Source of the DNA: JABDIY01 sp963803875
GTDB lineage: Bacteria; Actinomycetota; Acidimicrobiia; Acidimicrobiales; SZUA-35
Direction of reading: 5' to 3'
Length of the DNA stretch: 64,000 nucleotides
Assembly: GCA_963803875.1 (NCBI GenBank)
Contig: CAWDOA010000015.1
Coordinates: forward strand, 1-64,000
The stretch's first letter is position 1, and each line of letters begins with the position of its first letter. Shown piece by piece: positions 32,942-42,323 of the stretch. The translations under genes were made by a program, and so were the position numbers. Under the pieces are notes generated by a model, which was not told where the DNA came from, searched no databases, and was given only the letters and a program-made list of their open reading frames with translations.

Positions 32942-33923
32942 ATGACGAAGTTCTCTCCCGCACCATGGAGTCCACCCAAGGCGCCGTCGCTCACTGGCGA
33001 TTTCGAGGAGAATCAGCGGCTGCGAGATGCCGAGCTCATCACCATTCCCGGTGCGGGTCCCGAGGACGTTGTGGTCGACGCCAACGGCAACCTCCTCACG
33101 GGCACCGAGGACGGCACGATCCTGCGCATCGACCCGGGTGGGTCGATCACACCCATCGCCGACGTGGGTGGGCGCCCCCTCGGCATCGAGCTCTACGGGG
33201 ACGACCTCCTGATCTGCAACGCGTATCTCGGTCTTCGACCGCGTATCGCCGGCAGGCGCCGTCGATGTCCTCACCGACGCGGTCGACGGCTCACCGCTGA
33301 TGCTGACCAACAACGCATCGGTAGCACGCGACGGTTCGATCTACTTCACCGAATCGTCGATGCGCTGGCCGCTTGATCAGTACGTGACTGATCTGATCGA
33401 GGGCCGGACGACCGGCCGTCTGATCAAACGCAGCCCGAACGGCGAGACGACCGTGCTCAGGGACGGGCTCCACTTCGCCAACGGAGTCGCCCTCGACAGC
33501 GCCGAGGCCTCGGTCTTTGTTGCCGAGACCGGACGGTACCGCATCCACCGTCACTGGCTCACAGGAGATCGGGCTGGCCAGACCGACGTGTTCGTCGACA
33601 ACCTGCCGGGCTTCCCCGACAACCTCTCCTTCGCCGACGGAACGCTGTGGGTGGCACATGCATCACCGCGCCAAGCCCCGCTGGAGCTCATGAGCTCCCG
33701 CACCTGGATGCAACACATCGCCCACCGCTTGCCTCAATCGGTCCAACCAAAACCGGTTCGGCACGGGATGGTGTTCGGCTACGACGAGACCGGCGCCGTG
33801 ACCCACAACCTCCAGGACCCGACAGGCCGGGTCGCCATCACAACCGGGGTGCGTGCCGCCGGCGGCAGACTCTTCGTCGGTAGTCTCGCCGACAGCCACA
33901 TCGCCGTTGTCGGTCTCGACTGA
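32942..33923 (+). pseudogene. SMP-30/strictosidine synthase-like protein (one frameshift)
   Basis: A six-bladed propeller hydrolase/lactonase-like protein of about 326 residues. The first frame covers GAGPEDVVVDANGNLLTGTE and RPLGIELYGDDLLICNAYLG; near 33228 the frame slips and the second continues VSPAGAVDVLTDAVDGSPLM, LTNNASVARDGSIYFTESS (the metal-ligand Asn region), HFANGVALDS and on to a TGA. The blade order is intact, so a single-base error or recent mutation is likely. Gene lies between two copies of a palindromic repeat and immediately outside the island. Confidence 0.75.
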
Positions 33924-33930
33924 CTTCACC

Positions 33931-33981
33931 CAAACTGGCGATCGAAGTTCCCGCTCCACGGGCGTATCGATCGCCAGTTTG
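33931..33981. repeat. palindromic repeat, copy 2
   Basis: A perfect 15-bp inverted repeat, CAAACTGGCGATCGA / TCGATCGCCAGTTTG, around GTTCCCGCTCCACGGGCGTA. It lies between the convergent SMP-30 and carbonic anhydrase genes, where it could serve as a two-way terminator, but copy 1 stands upstream of a gene, so termination cannot be its only explanation. Confidence 0.8.
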
Positions 33982-34000
33982 GCGCAATTGTCGTAGGCCG

Positions 34001-34582
34001 TCAGGTCCACTGTTCGCCGTCGTGGATGGCCACGGTTCCTGTACCGATGTCGTACACCCATCCGTGCAGCGACAATGCCCCGTCCCGAACCCGCTCGGAA
34101 ACCAAACCGTACGTTTCGAGATGTTCCAGCTGGAGAAGTACGTTTCGGCGGATCAACTCATCGAGGTCATCGTCGCGCGACTCCACCGCTGCGGTGCAGT
34201 GTTCGATCCAGGAGCGCAGATAGGTCGTTCCTTCCAGCTGCTCAGGGTGAAGGGCAGCTTTCATCGCGCCGCAGTCTGAGTGACCACACACCACGATGTT
34301 CCGAACCCCGAGCACCTCGACGGCGAACTCGAGCGCCGCTGCGATGCCGTCGGGGTTGAGGTCCTGGGTGGTGGAAGAAGGAACGATGTTCCCTGCGTTG
34401 CGGGCGACGAACAACTCACCCGGGGGCTGTTGGGTCAGCAGCGATGGGTCAATGCGGCTGTCCGAGCAGGTGATGAAGAACACATCGGGTGATTGTCCAC
34501 CGGCGAGTTCTCCGAACAATGCAACGTACTGGGGATAGATCTCGGCCTGGAACTGAGCCAAGCCATTGAGGAGTTGGTCCAT
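34001..34582 (-). CDS. beta-class carbonic anhydrase
   Basis: A 193-residue zinc enzyme interconverting CO2 and bicarbonate. The zinc and active-site motifs are clear: ITCSDSRIDP (Cys ligand, Asp-Arg dyad) and VVCGHSDCGAMKAAL (His and Cys ligands). ELFVARNAGNIVP is also diagnostic. The start is taken at ATG 34582 (MDQLLNGLAQFQ); the longer frame from 34606 adds eight residues. Cytoplasmic, no signal peptide. Confidence 0.93.
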   Translation of the reverse strand: MDQLLNGLAQFQAEIYPQYVALFGELAGGQSPDVFFITCSDSRIDPSLLTQQPPGELFVARNAGNIVPSSTTQDLNPDGIAAALEFAVEVLGVRNIVVCGHSDCGAMKAALHPEQLEGTTYLRSWIEHCTAAVESRDDDLDELIRRNVLLQLEHLETYGLVSERVRDGALSLHGWVYDIGTGTVAIHDGEQWT

Positions 34583-34652
34583 GGTGGAAGAAGCTAGCCT
34601 CCGCATGCCGTCCGGGGTGAGCCCGATGAGGACATGAGCATTTCACGCCTGA

Positions 34653-36263
34653 CTAGGTATGGATCGCCAGGTCACCCTCGGCTTGCCGTTTCCGGAGCAC
34701 CTTCTTGTCGAACTTGCCAACAGAGGTTTTGGGCACCTCGTCGACGAATGCCCAGCGCTCGGGAATCCACCACTTGGCCACCTTGCCCTCGAGGTACGCC
34801 TTCATGTCGTCCACCGTCGGCGGCTCGGCACCTTCCTGCACCACGATGCAGGCCAGGGGCCTTTCATCCCATCTGTCATCGGGTACTGCGACCACCGCTG
34901 CTTCCCGCACCGCCGGATGACCCATCAACGTGTTCTCCAGATCCACTGAACTGATCCATTCACCACCGCTCTTGATCACGTCTTTGGCGCGATCCGAGAT
35001 TTGGATGAACCCGTTCGGCTCTATGGATCCGACGTCGCCGGTGCGGAGCCAGCCATCGTGAAACTTCTCATCAGTCGGGTCGTTGTAATAGCTGGCCGCT
35101 ATCCATGGGCCACGAATCTCGATCTCCCCCTGAGCTTCGCCGTCCCACGGCAGAGCCGCACCCGAGTCGTCGCAGATGCGAATTTCGACTCCGGCAACGA
35201 TTCGACCCGTCTTCACTCGGATGTCGATGTCGTCCTCTCGGGCCACACCTCGGGGCGGCCATCCGACCGCGGCGATCGGAGAGGTCTCGGTCATGCCCCA
35301 CGCCTGGACGATGTCGACATCGAAGGTGGAGCGGAAGCCTTCGATCAGTGCACGCGGCACTGCCGACCCACCGCACACCACGTATCGCAACGAGGACAGG
35401 TCGGCATCGGGGGCGTTGTGGAGGATGTCGTTGAGGACCGTGGGAACCGCGCCCGAAATCGTCGGGCGGGTCGCTTCGATCAACTCGGCCAGCGGAGCCG
35501 CTTGAAGGAACTGCTGGGGCATCACCAAGTCGGCTCCCACACTCCAAGCGCCATAGGGCATGCCCCATGCGTTGGCGTGGAACTGAGGAACGATGAGGAG
35601 CACCCGTTCTTGCTGGGAGAACTGCAGCGTCTGAGCCGAGTGGCAAGCCAGCGAATGAAGATACGTGGACCGGTGGCTGTAGGCGACACCCTTGGGGTTG
35701 CCGGTTGTGCCGCTGGTGTAACACATGGCGGCGGCCGAGCGCTCGTCGGGTTCGGGGTAGTCGAAGCCGGGATCCTCTGCGCCGAGCAACTCGTCGTAGT
35801 CCAGCGTGGCACCCAACCCGTCGGTGTCGCCTTCGCCGCGGACCACGATGTGCTCGACCGTGGTGAGCTGGTCTCGAACCTTGGCCAGGAGAGGAGCGAT
35901 CGAGCCATCGATGAGGATCACCTTGTCCTCAGCGTGATTGATGACGTAGGCCAACTGCTCAGGGAACAGTCGGATATTCAGGGTATGGAGTACCGCTCCC
36001 ATCGACGGGATCGCAAGGTACGAAGCCATATGGGCATCGTGGTTCCACATGAAGGTGCCGACTCTGTCCCCGCTCTCCACACCGAGCTTGCGCATCGCCG
36101 CCGCTAGTCGATCGGCATGGTCAGCAACCTCGGCAAAGGTCGCCTGTCTGATATCACCCGACCCGTGGTAGGTGAGAACCAGGCCCTCGCTATGAACGTC
36201 TCGCCCATGACGGAACAGTGAGTTGATCGTGAGCTGAGGCTCCATCATTGTGCTGAGAATCAT
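34653..36263 (-). CDS. acyl-CoA synthetase (AMP-binding, FadD-like)
   Basis: A 536-residue adenylate-forming ligase that activates a fatty acid to its acyl-CoA. Motifs: P-loop MCYTSGTTGNPKGVAYSHRS, the A4-A5 region WGMTETSPIA, the GWLRTGDVG Asp that binds ribose, DVIKSGGEWISSVDLE (hinge) and the C-terminal catalytic Lys in KTSVGKFDKK. Its nearest relatives by pattern are the medium/long-chain 'DMSP/fatty-acid' type. It fits with the enoyl-CoA hydratases and ACAD in the window as beta-oxidation functions, though they are not in one operon. Confidence 0.93.
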   Translation of the reverse strand: MILSTMMEPQLTINSLFRHGRDVHSEGLVLTYHGSGDIRQATFAEVADHADRLAAAMRKLGVESGDRVGTFMWNHDAHMASYLAIPSMGAVLHTLNIRLFPEQLAYVINHAEDKVILIDGSIAPLLAKVRDQLTTVEHIVVRGEGDTDGLGATLDYDELLGAEDPGFDYPEPDERSAAAMCYTSGTTGNPKGVAYSHRSTYLHSLACHSAQTLQFSQQERVLLIVPQFHANAWGMPYGAWSVGADLVMPQQFLQAAPLAELIEATRPTISGAVPTVLNDILHNAPDADLSSLRYVVCGGSAVPRALIEGFRSTFDVDIVQAWGMTETSPIAAVGWPPRGVAREDDIDIRVKTGRIVAGVEIRICDDSGAALPWDGEAQGEIEIRGPWIAASYYNDPTDEKFHDGWLRTGDVGSIEPNGFIQISDRAKDVIKSGGEWISSVDLENTLMGHPAVREAAVVAVPDDRWDERPLACIVVQEGAEPPTVDDMKAYLEGKVAKWWIPERWAFVDEVPKTSVGKFDKKVLRKRQAEGDLAIHT

Positions 36264-36336
36264 GTAGCCAGTCTCGCGCTGTGACGGTGGTCACGACAAT
36301 CCTGACGCCCAGTAGTACGAAATGACGTGGTCGTGG

Positions 36337-36964
36337 TCAGTCGGGAAGGGTGCCATGTGATTGGCTGAACAAGCGTCCGGCGCGAAGCGGTCGACGTCGC
36401 GATCGACGCGGCGGCGAGCCGTCGTCTCGGAGATCGACCGTTGCCGACACCGGAACAACTTCTCTCAGTCGGGCAGTGAGTTCGTTGTTGGTCACGCGCA
36501 GCGTCTCGACCTCAGCCCGTTCGGACAGGAGTGCATCCTGCAACGCCAAGCTGCGAGTGACTTCCTCGTCCAGGGTGGCGGCGGTGCGCACCACCTCTGC
36601 CTCTGCCTGTTCCCACCGCTGCTCGTTGTCCCGCAGGCTGCTCACCAGCTGCGTGGCCTCGCTGGTGACGTTCTCCAGATGTCCTTCGAGGTCGCGCAGC
36701 CGAGCGCGAAGTCGATCGTTTTCATCGACAGCGTGTTCAAGCCGCTCTCGCAGTTCTGCCAGCTCGGCCAGCGGGGCGTGACGCGCCAGATTGACCTCGG
36801 CGACCTGATGTTCCATGTCCACATAGCCCGATACGAGTGACTGCCACTCTTTCCGGGTCTACAGGCGTCTTGCGATAGCGCCAGCGAAGGAACGCGAGGG
36901 CGAGAGCCACCGTGGCACCCAGCGAACCGGCCGCTGCAAACGCGAGCCACTCCTGCTCCAGCAT
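36337..36964 (-). pseudogene. membrane-anchored coiled-coil protein (one frameshift)
   Basis: ATG 36964 opens MLEQEWLAFAAAGSLGATVA, a membrane helix, and a basic stop-transfer (RWRYRKTPVDPE). Near 36847 one extra A shifts the frame; the correct continuation EWQSLVSGYVDMEHQVAEVN is followed by a coiled coil of about 110 residues (LAELRERLEHAVDENDRLRA ...) and a basic tail. Function unknown; an envelope or cell-division scaffold is plausible. The architecture resembles the gene at 37890-39349, on the other side of the enoyl-CoA hydratase. Confidence 0.6.
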
Positions 36965-37051
36965 TACTCAGGTGTAGCAAAGCAGGATTCACAGCAGGTG
37001 GACTCCAGGGCCGATTTTCGAGTCGTCCGAGCCATCGGGCAGACTCTTGCG

Positions 37052-37819
37052 ATGGCTAGCGACGAGATCGAACAAGCAGTACTCACCGAGGTCAGGGATC
37101 GGGTGCTTCTCATCACCCTCAATCGCCCCGAGGCGATGAACTCGATCAATGGCGCGCTCTCCGCCGGGCTGGTGGCGGCTATTCAGACGTTGGATTCGGA
37201 CCCCTCGCTCACGGTCGGCATCCTCACCGGGAACGGGCGAGGCTTCAGTGCCGGGATGGACCTCAAGGCGTTTGCCCGCGGCGAGGACATCGGGCCGATG
37301 ATGGAGTTCATCCGCAACGGTTCGAAGAAACCGCTCATCGGTGCGATCGAAGGATTTGCGCTCGCCGGGGGATTGGAGCTGGCACTCACCTGTGATCTGC
37401 TGGTCGCCTCCGAAGGCGTCAAACTGGGGATACCCGAGGTCGGGGTTGGCCTCTTCGCGGCAGCGGGCGGGCTGCTGCGGCTCCCCACCCGGGTCGGGCA
37501 TGGGCGGGCCATGGAGATGGCTCTCACCGCCGAGCCGATACGGGCTGAAGAGGCGTTCTCGCTGGGGATGGTGGCACGGCTCTGCCCCAAGGGTGAAGCG
37601 GTCGAGACGGCCATGGAACTTGCCGAACGGATCGCCAAGAACGCACCGCTGGCGGTGGCGGCGTCCAAGCAACTGATCAACCTCAGCCACGGCCTCACCG
37701 ACGAAGAATTCTATGAGGCGCAGAAAGAGCACTCCCGTGCCGTCTTCAGCTCCAAGGACGCCCAGGAGGGGCCGCGCGCCTTTGCTGAAAAGCGGTCACC
37801 CAACTGGTCGGGGTCGTGA
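37052..37819 (+). CDS. enoyl-CoA hydratase/isomerase family protein
   Basis: A 255-residue crotonase-fold enzyme. LITLNRPEAMNSINGAL, GRGFSAGMDLKAFARG (oxyanion hole) and IEGFALAGGLELALTCDLLVA with the second oxyanion Gly are all in place; EVGVGLFAAAGGLLRLP lies where the hydratase has its catalytic Glu, here PEVGVG, consistent with one acidic residue. ATG 37052 begins the domain; the frame upstream is longer but lacks family sequence. Likely hydrates 2-enoyl-CoA in fatty-acid degradation. Confidence 0.9.
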   Translation: MASDEIEQAVLTEVRDRVLLITLNRPEAMNSINGALSAGLVAAIQTLDSDPSLTVGILTGNGRGFSAGMDLKAFARGEDIGPMMEFIRNGSKKPLIGAIEGFALAGGLELALTCDLLVASEGVKLGIPEVGVGLFAAAGGLLRLPTRVGHGRAMEMALTAEPIRAEEAFSLGMVARLCPKGEAVETAMELAERIAKNAPLAVAASKQLINLSHGLTDEEFYEAQKEHSRAVFSSKDAQEGPRAFAEKRSPNWSGS

Positions 37820-37889
37820 TCGCCAACCGGTGGTTGGCTTGAGGTTCGAGGTCCCCAACTTTGCCGGGCCCAGATGATAGAAATTCCAG

Positions 37890-39349
37890 ATGTCCGGCGA
37901 TCAAGTTGACGTGATTCAGCGCAACGATGCGTGGGTCTCGGTTCTCGGCCCGAACGAGGATCAATCGGGCGAGGTTGACGATGACGCCGAACCAGCCGGA
38001 GTCTCCAATCGGTCGGTACGCCCCCCGCTGTGGGCATGGCTTGCGATTGTGGTCACGCTTCTGCTCGCCGGCGTCGCCGGGATAGTTGGAGGTACCACCT
38101 CGATCCTCGATCGTTATCTCCCTGAACTCGGCGATGCTCGCGGCGTCGATGGAAACCCTCCTGCGATCTTCGTGCAGGCCGATCCGCCATCCAATTCGGT
38201 GGAAAGAATTGCCGGCGAGGCGCTGGAACAGCTCAGTTCATGGCCCACCGTTCTGATCGCGCCCATCGGCCTTGCCGCAGTGCTGGGTCTTTTCGTTGGT
38301 TGGATCCGCTGGCGGTGGGGTCGTAGCTGGGCTGCTGAGCGACAGTCCCAAAGACTCCAAGCCGAGACCAAGCGTCTTCTCGCCCACGATCTGGAGAGGT
38401 CGCTTCGCCTCGACAACGTGCAGGCTCGCTTCGCAGATGCTCGAAATGAGATCGCCTACCTCACTGGCGAACTCGATCGAGCTGGATCGGCCGCTCACGC
38501 CAACCTTGATTTGCAGGAGGCCATCGAGGCCAAGACCCGCGAAGTGGATCGCCTCGCAACCGATCTCGACGACGCCCTAGCCGAACGCGATCACCTCGAA
38601 AACCAGGTGGAGCAACTCAAAGCCGATCTCGCCCGCCTGGCCGAGCAGTCCGCCGAGGCGGTCCAGACCCACGGCAAGCTCGATGCAGCCACCGACCTGG
38701 TGCAACAGCAACGCCGCAAGATCTCCAGTCTTGAAGACCACCTCGATCGGGTCCGTCGCCGTGTGGCGGAGTTGGCAAGCGAGGCTCGCAGTGCCTCCCA
38801 GCTCCGTTCGGCATGGGCCCAGGCCGAAGGTGATCATCGCCGACCTCAACCAGCAGCTCACCGATTCCGAGCCTGGCCGACAGCTGTTCAAGCCGGCCAC
38901 CGCAGAATCAATCGTGGGTGACACGAGCCGGGTCGGAGAGCTCGAAGCTCTGCTCAACGAGGCCGCCGACGTGATCGAGACGAGCCAGGATCAGCTGCGT
39001 CAGACCCGTTTCCAGGTTCGCAGAGCTCGACGCTGCCTTGCTCGGGCCGATGCACGCGATCACGCATCGCAGACCGAAGTCGAGCTTCTCACCGCCGAGA
39101 TCGATCAGGCCGCTGTCATGATCGCTGGTCTCCAAGAGCTTCCCGAGCGGCAGCGTCATGCCGAACTCATGCTCACGGAATTGCGCTCGGCGCTGGATGC
39201 CGAGCGGGATCGGTCTGCATCGCTGGAAACGCAGCTGCGAGTGGTCAGCGCCAGGGCCTATCGTACTGGAAAGCCACCTGCTGGGCGACCGATCCGGGGG
39301 CGAGCCGGTGCTCGACCTCACCGTCGACGCAACCGTACCAGCCGCCTGA
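37890..39349 (+). pseudogene. two-TM coiled-coil protein (two frameshifts)
   Basis: About 485 residues when rejoined: an acidic N-terminus, a membrane helix near 47-70 (LWAWLAIVVTLLLAGVAGIV), an extracytoplasmic loop, a second helix near 120-137 and a long coiled coil (LQEAIEAKTREVDRLATDLD ...). The frame slips near 38828 (AWAQAE to KVIIADLNQQLTDSEPGRQ) and again near 39265 (ARAYRT to LESHLLGDRSGGEPV), ending in TGA at 39349. Both slips fall in clearly coding sequence. A structural envelope role is possible; no family recognised. Confidence 0.55.
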
Positions 39350-39406
39350 TTTCACAGCCTCCTCGAGAGGTTCCAGTGACGTAGGGAGCTCTACACTGCG
39401 TCGGTG

Positions 39407-39751
39407 ATGGCTACCCCACTCGTATCGTCACCGGCTGTTCCAGAGACCGACGCCACGGCGTCGGAGGACGCCGAGCAGGTCTTCTCCCAAAGCATTCTGA
39501 TTTCGGCTACTCGTTGTGTGCTCACGTATGTGATCTTCCCGTTTGCGGCCCCCATAGTCGGTCTCGCCGGCGTCGGCCCATGGGTCGGTGTGGTGCTCAG
39601 CCTCGTCGCCATCTATTTCAACGTTTACAGCATTCGCCGGTTCTGGGCCGCGGATCATCGCTGGAAGATACCGATGAGCACTCTCAACGTGGGCGTCATC
39701 ATCTTGGTGTCCATTCTTCTGGTTCTCGATCTGCAGAAGATACTGAGCTGA
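39407..39751 (+). CDS. small integral membrane protein
   Basis: 114 residues with an acidic, Thr/Ala-rich N-terminus and three hydrophobic segments (CVLTYVIFPFAAPIVGLAGV, VGVVLSLVAIYFNVYSIRRF, LNVGVIILVSILLVLDL). Conserved in Actinobacteria as far as I can judge by pattern, without known function. ATG 39407 is preceded in frame by a GTG at 39404; either works. The next gene starts six bases after its stop, so the two are likely cotranscribed. Confidence 0.7.
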   Translation: MATPLVSSPAVPETDATASEDAEQVFSQSILISATRCVLTYVIFPFAAPIVGLAGVGPWVGVVLSLVAIYFNVYSIRRFWAADHRWKIPMSTLNVGVIILVSILLVLDLQKILS

Positions 39752-39756
39752 TCCCG

Positions 39757-40270
39757 ATGTCTTTGCCTCCTGAGTCTTCCCACGCAGCCGACGGACATTC
39801 CGAAGTCGGCCCTCCGACGCTTCTGTCGGAGTACTCCGAGTACAACGACGCCCAGAACAGCGATCGACACGCTCTCCGACGCCGGCTTCCCGGTTGCGGC
39901 GACGTCGATCGTGTGGAATCGACTGCGGCGCGTCGAACACGTGACAGGACGGAAAACCGCAGCGACGGCATTCCGCGAGGGTGCTCTCAGCGGCGCGTGG
40001 TTCGGATCGTTCATCGGTTTGTTGTTGCTGTTCTTCGTGGAGCTGGAGGAAGGGGCGTCCGGTTTGTCGATCATTCTCACCTACCTGATGGTGGGTGCGG
40101 TCGTCGGTGGCACCTGGTCCGCCGTCGGCCACCTTGCCCAGCGAGGAACCCGCGACTTCTCCTCCCGGAACCTGATGGCGGCGGAGAGCTACCAGGTGTG
40201 GGTTGATGCCGACGTGGTCGACAAGGCAGCTGGCATTCTCGGCCTGCCCTTGCCCAATGTCGGAACCTGA
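39757..40270 (+). pseudogene. general stress protein 17M-like (YflT) membrane protein (one frameshift)
   Basis: About 170 residues. After a variable N-terminus (MSLPPESSHAADGHSEV...) the frame slips near 39857 and continues AIDTLSDAGFPVAATSIVWN, VEHVTGRKTAATAFREGALS and GAWFGSFIGLLLLFFVE, the 'heat-induced stress protein YflT' / DUF1269-like pattern: a small alpha-beta domain followed by two glycine-rich helices. Role unknown, general stress in Bacillus. Probably functional if the slip is an error. Confidence 0.65.
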
Positions 40271-40399
40271 ACCGACCGATCGACCCAACGCGGTCGCACC
40301 AATCGGTCAGTTCCAAGGTTGCTCGAGCCAACGCGATCCGGAGGTGGGGTAGAGGCTGTGCCCACCGGCATTTGAACGCTCGCTATCGAGGTCGTGGCG
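40271..40399. other. short convergent spacer, no gene seen
   Basis: Between the stress-protein gene and the leftward fragment. Nothing recognised. Confidence 0.4.
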
Positions 40400-40668
40400 T
40401 CAACCGTCGAGCGCCTTGACCAGACGGGTGTTTTCCAGGGTCCCGTCGGTCACCCACAACTCATCGTTGCCGTTGGCGGCAAACAGCATCCGATCACCGA
40501 TCACGCATGGGGTGCTGTACAGGTCGTTCACCACGCCGAGGGGGGTGATCTCGAGATCGTCACCAGGAGCGACCCGACCGCCGAGATACCGCCGACCATC
40601 GCAACCGTGATCGCTCCACCGATCGTAGATGGCGGCGGGTACCTTTGCGAAGGTGATCGACTACAACG
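40400..40668 (-). pseudogene. C-terminal remnant with ELWVTDGT motif
   Basis: A start-less frame of about 88 residues ends NGNDELWVTDGTLENTRLVK then ALDG and TGA. ELW.sDGT..gT.lVkD is the core of a repeat in large secreted bacterial proteins, so this looks like the end of such a protein or of a cut-down copy. It overlaps the start of the divergent enoyl-CoA hydratase gene. Weak. Confidence 0.35.
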
Positions 40669-41447
40669 CTGCGTATCCGGGACTTCACTTCGAACTGAAG
40701 GACCACGGTGTGCTGTGGATGACCATCAACCGACCTGAGCGTATGAACGCCACCGACGCCGAGCTACACCGTGGGCTCAGTCGGGTGTGGCTCGACATCG
40801 ACGAGGATCCCGAGGTTCGCGTCGTGGTCGTCACCGGCGCCGGTGATGCCTTCAGTGCCGGCGGTGATCTCGAGTGGATCTCGGGTATGGCAGGCGACTA
40901 CGAGACGATCCGTGGCGTTCTCAAAGAGGCTGGCGACATCGTGTACCGGATGATGCAGTGCGAGAAGATCATCATCTCGGCGATCAACGGTGTGGCTGTC
41001 GGGGCTGGACTTGCGGTCGGCCTCATGGCGGATATTTCGCTGATGGCGAACGAAGCTCGGTTCACCGACGGGCACCTTCGGCTGGGCGTTGCGGCGGGGG
41101 ATCATGCTGCGATCTGCTGGCCGTTGTTGTGCGGCATGGCCAAGGCCAAGTACTACCTGATCACTTCGGACTTCATCGACGGCGAAACTGCGGATCGAAT
41201 CGGCCTGGTGTCCAAGGCGGTACCCGCTGCGGACCTGTTGGCCGAGGCCGAACGCGTTGCCGACAAGATCGCACGTGGCCCGCAGGATGCGGCGCGGTTC
41301 ACCAAACGATCGCTCAACCTGTGGATGAGTCAGACCGCACCGGCCTTCGATGCTTCCCTGGCGCTGGAGATGTTGAACTTCCTGGGACCCGACGCTGCCG
41401 AAGGCGTGAGGGCGCTCCAAGAGAAGCGCCGTCCGGAGTTCTCATGA
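40629..41447 (+). CDS. enoyl-CoA hydratase/isomerase family protein
   Basis: A 272-residue crotonase-family enzyme: LWMTINRPERMNATDAELHR, GAGDAFSAGGDLEWIS (oxyanion loop) and INGVAVGAGLAVGLMADISL (second loop), with LGVAAGDHAAICWP at the catalytic position, which lacks the Glu pair of true hydratases and so may be an isomerase, hydrolase or CoA-ester lyase. The stop overlaps the next crotonase gene (ATGA), hence a coupled pair of paralogues acting perhaps on the same pathway. Confidence 0.9.
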   Translation: MAAGTFAKVIDYNAAYPGLHFELKDHGVLWMTINRPERMNATDAELHRGLSRVWLDIDEDPEVRVVVVTGAGDAFSAGGDLEWISGMAGDYETIRGVLKEAGDIVYRMMQCEKIIISAINGVAVGAGLAVGLMADISLMANEARFTDGHLRLGVAAGDHAAICWPLLCGMAKAKYYLITSDFIDGETADRIGLVSKAVPAADLLAEAERVADKIARGPQDAARFTKRSLNLWMSQTAPAFDASLALEMLNFLGPDAAEGVRALQEKRRPEFS

Positions 41448-42229
41448 CCGCTCTCACACGACTGGAACGGGCCGACGGGATCGCCACGATTACGTTTTCA
41501 CAGCCCGGCCGCAAGAATGCGATGACCCTGAGCATGTGGTCCCAGCTACGCACGATATGCGCTGACATTGCGGCTTCTGACCTCGCCGATGGCGGCGACC
41601 GAGTAGTGGTGCTCACCGGCGAAGGTGACTCGTTCGTGGCCGGTGCTGATATCAGTCAGTTTCAGCAGGCCCGCGCCACACCGGGGGATCAGGAGAGCTA
41701 CAACGCCACTGTCAACGGCGCCTACTCTGACATCGCAGCGTTGTCACAACCATCGATCGCCAAGGTCCGAGGTGCCTGCGTCGGAGGTGGGACTGCGATT
41801 GCGGTCAGCGCCGATATTCGGGTGGCAGCCCAAGACGCCCGATTCGGAGTTCCGCCCGCTCGGTTGGGGATCGGCTACCCGCTCGATGGTGTGGCCGCCC
41901 TGGTTCGGCTGATCGGACCGGCATGGGCCAGACAGCTGCTGTACACCGGCGACCTGATCGATGCACATACGGCGTTACACATCGGCCTCGTCAATGAAGT
42001 CGTCGCCCCCGACGAACTTGATGACCGAGTTGCCGTCTTGGCCAGGACTATCTCCGAGCGAGCTCCGCTGAGCCAGCGAGCCGCGAATCTGGCCGTTGAG
42101 GCGTTCTACGATGAGCGCAAGATCGAAGCAGCCGAGGCGGCGGTGGAGCGGTGCGCCCACAGCGCCGACTACGTCGAGGGGGTCGAAGCGTTCCTAGACA
42201 AACGCCCGGCCCGCTTCACCGGTCGTTGA
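41444..42229 (+). CDS. enoyl-CoA hydratase/isomerase family protein
   Basis: A 261-residue crotonase-family enzyme translated from ATG 41444, which overlaps the preceding stop. ATITFSQPGRKNAMTLSMW, GEGDSFVAGADISQF and VRGACVGGGTAIAVSADIRV are the family blocks; PPARLGIGYPLDGVAAL sits at the active site, and EGVEAFLDKRPARF is the usual C-terminus. It differs enough from its upstream neighbour that the two are not recent duplicates. Likely partner in acyl-CoA catabolism. Confidence 0.92.
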   Translation: MTALTRLERADGIATITFSQPGRKNAMTLSMWSQLRTICADIAASDLADGGDRVVVLTGEGDSFVAGADISQFQQARATPGDQESYNATVNGAYSDIAALSQPSIAKVRGACVGGGTAIAVSADIRVAAQDARFGVPPARLGIGYPLDGVAALVRLIGPAWARQLLYTGDLIDAHTALHIGLVNEVVAPDELDDRVAVLARTISERAPLSQRAANLAVEAFYDERKIEAAEAAVERCAHSADYVEGVEAFLDKRPARFTGR

Positions 42230-42323
42230 CGTCGCGCCATCGCTGCAACGACATGTGGTGCGAAGCAGGGTCACCCCACCGTTGATTTCTTCGATCGGTC
42301 AACATTGCGGCGGAGAGATTCGG

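Noticed and set aside
32660..33313. A leftward 217-codon frame across the palindrome
   Set aside because: It runs antisense through the SMP-30-like gene; only a short stretch near its end looks protein-like and I cannot assign it.
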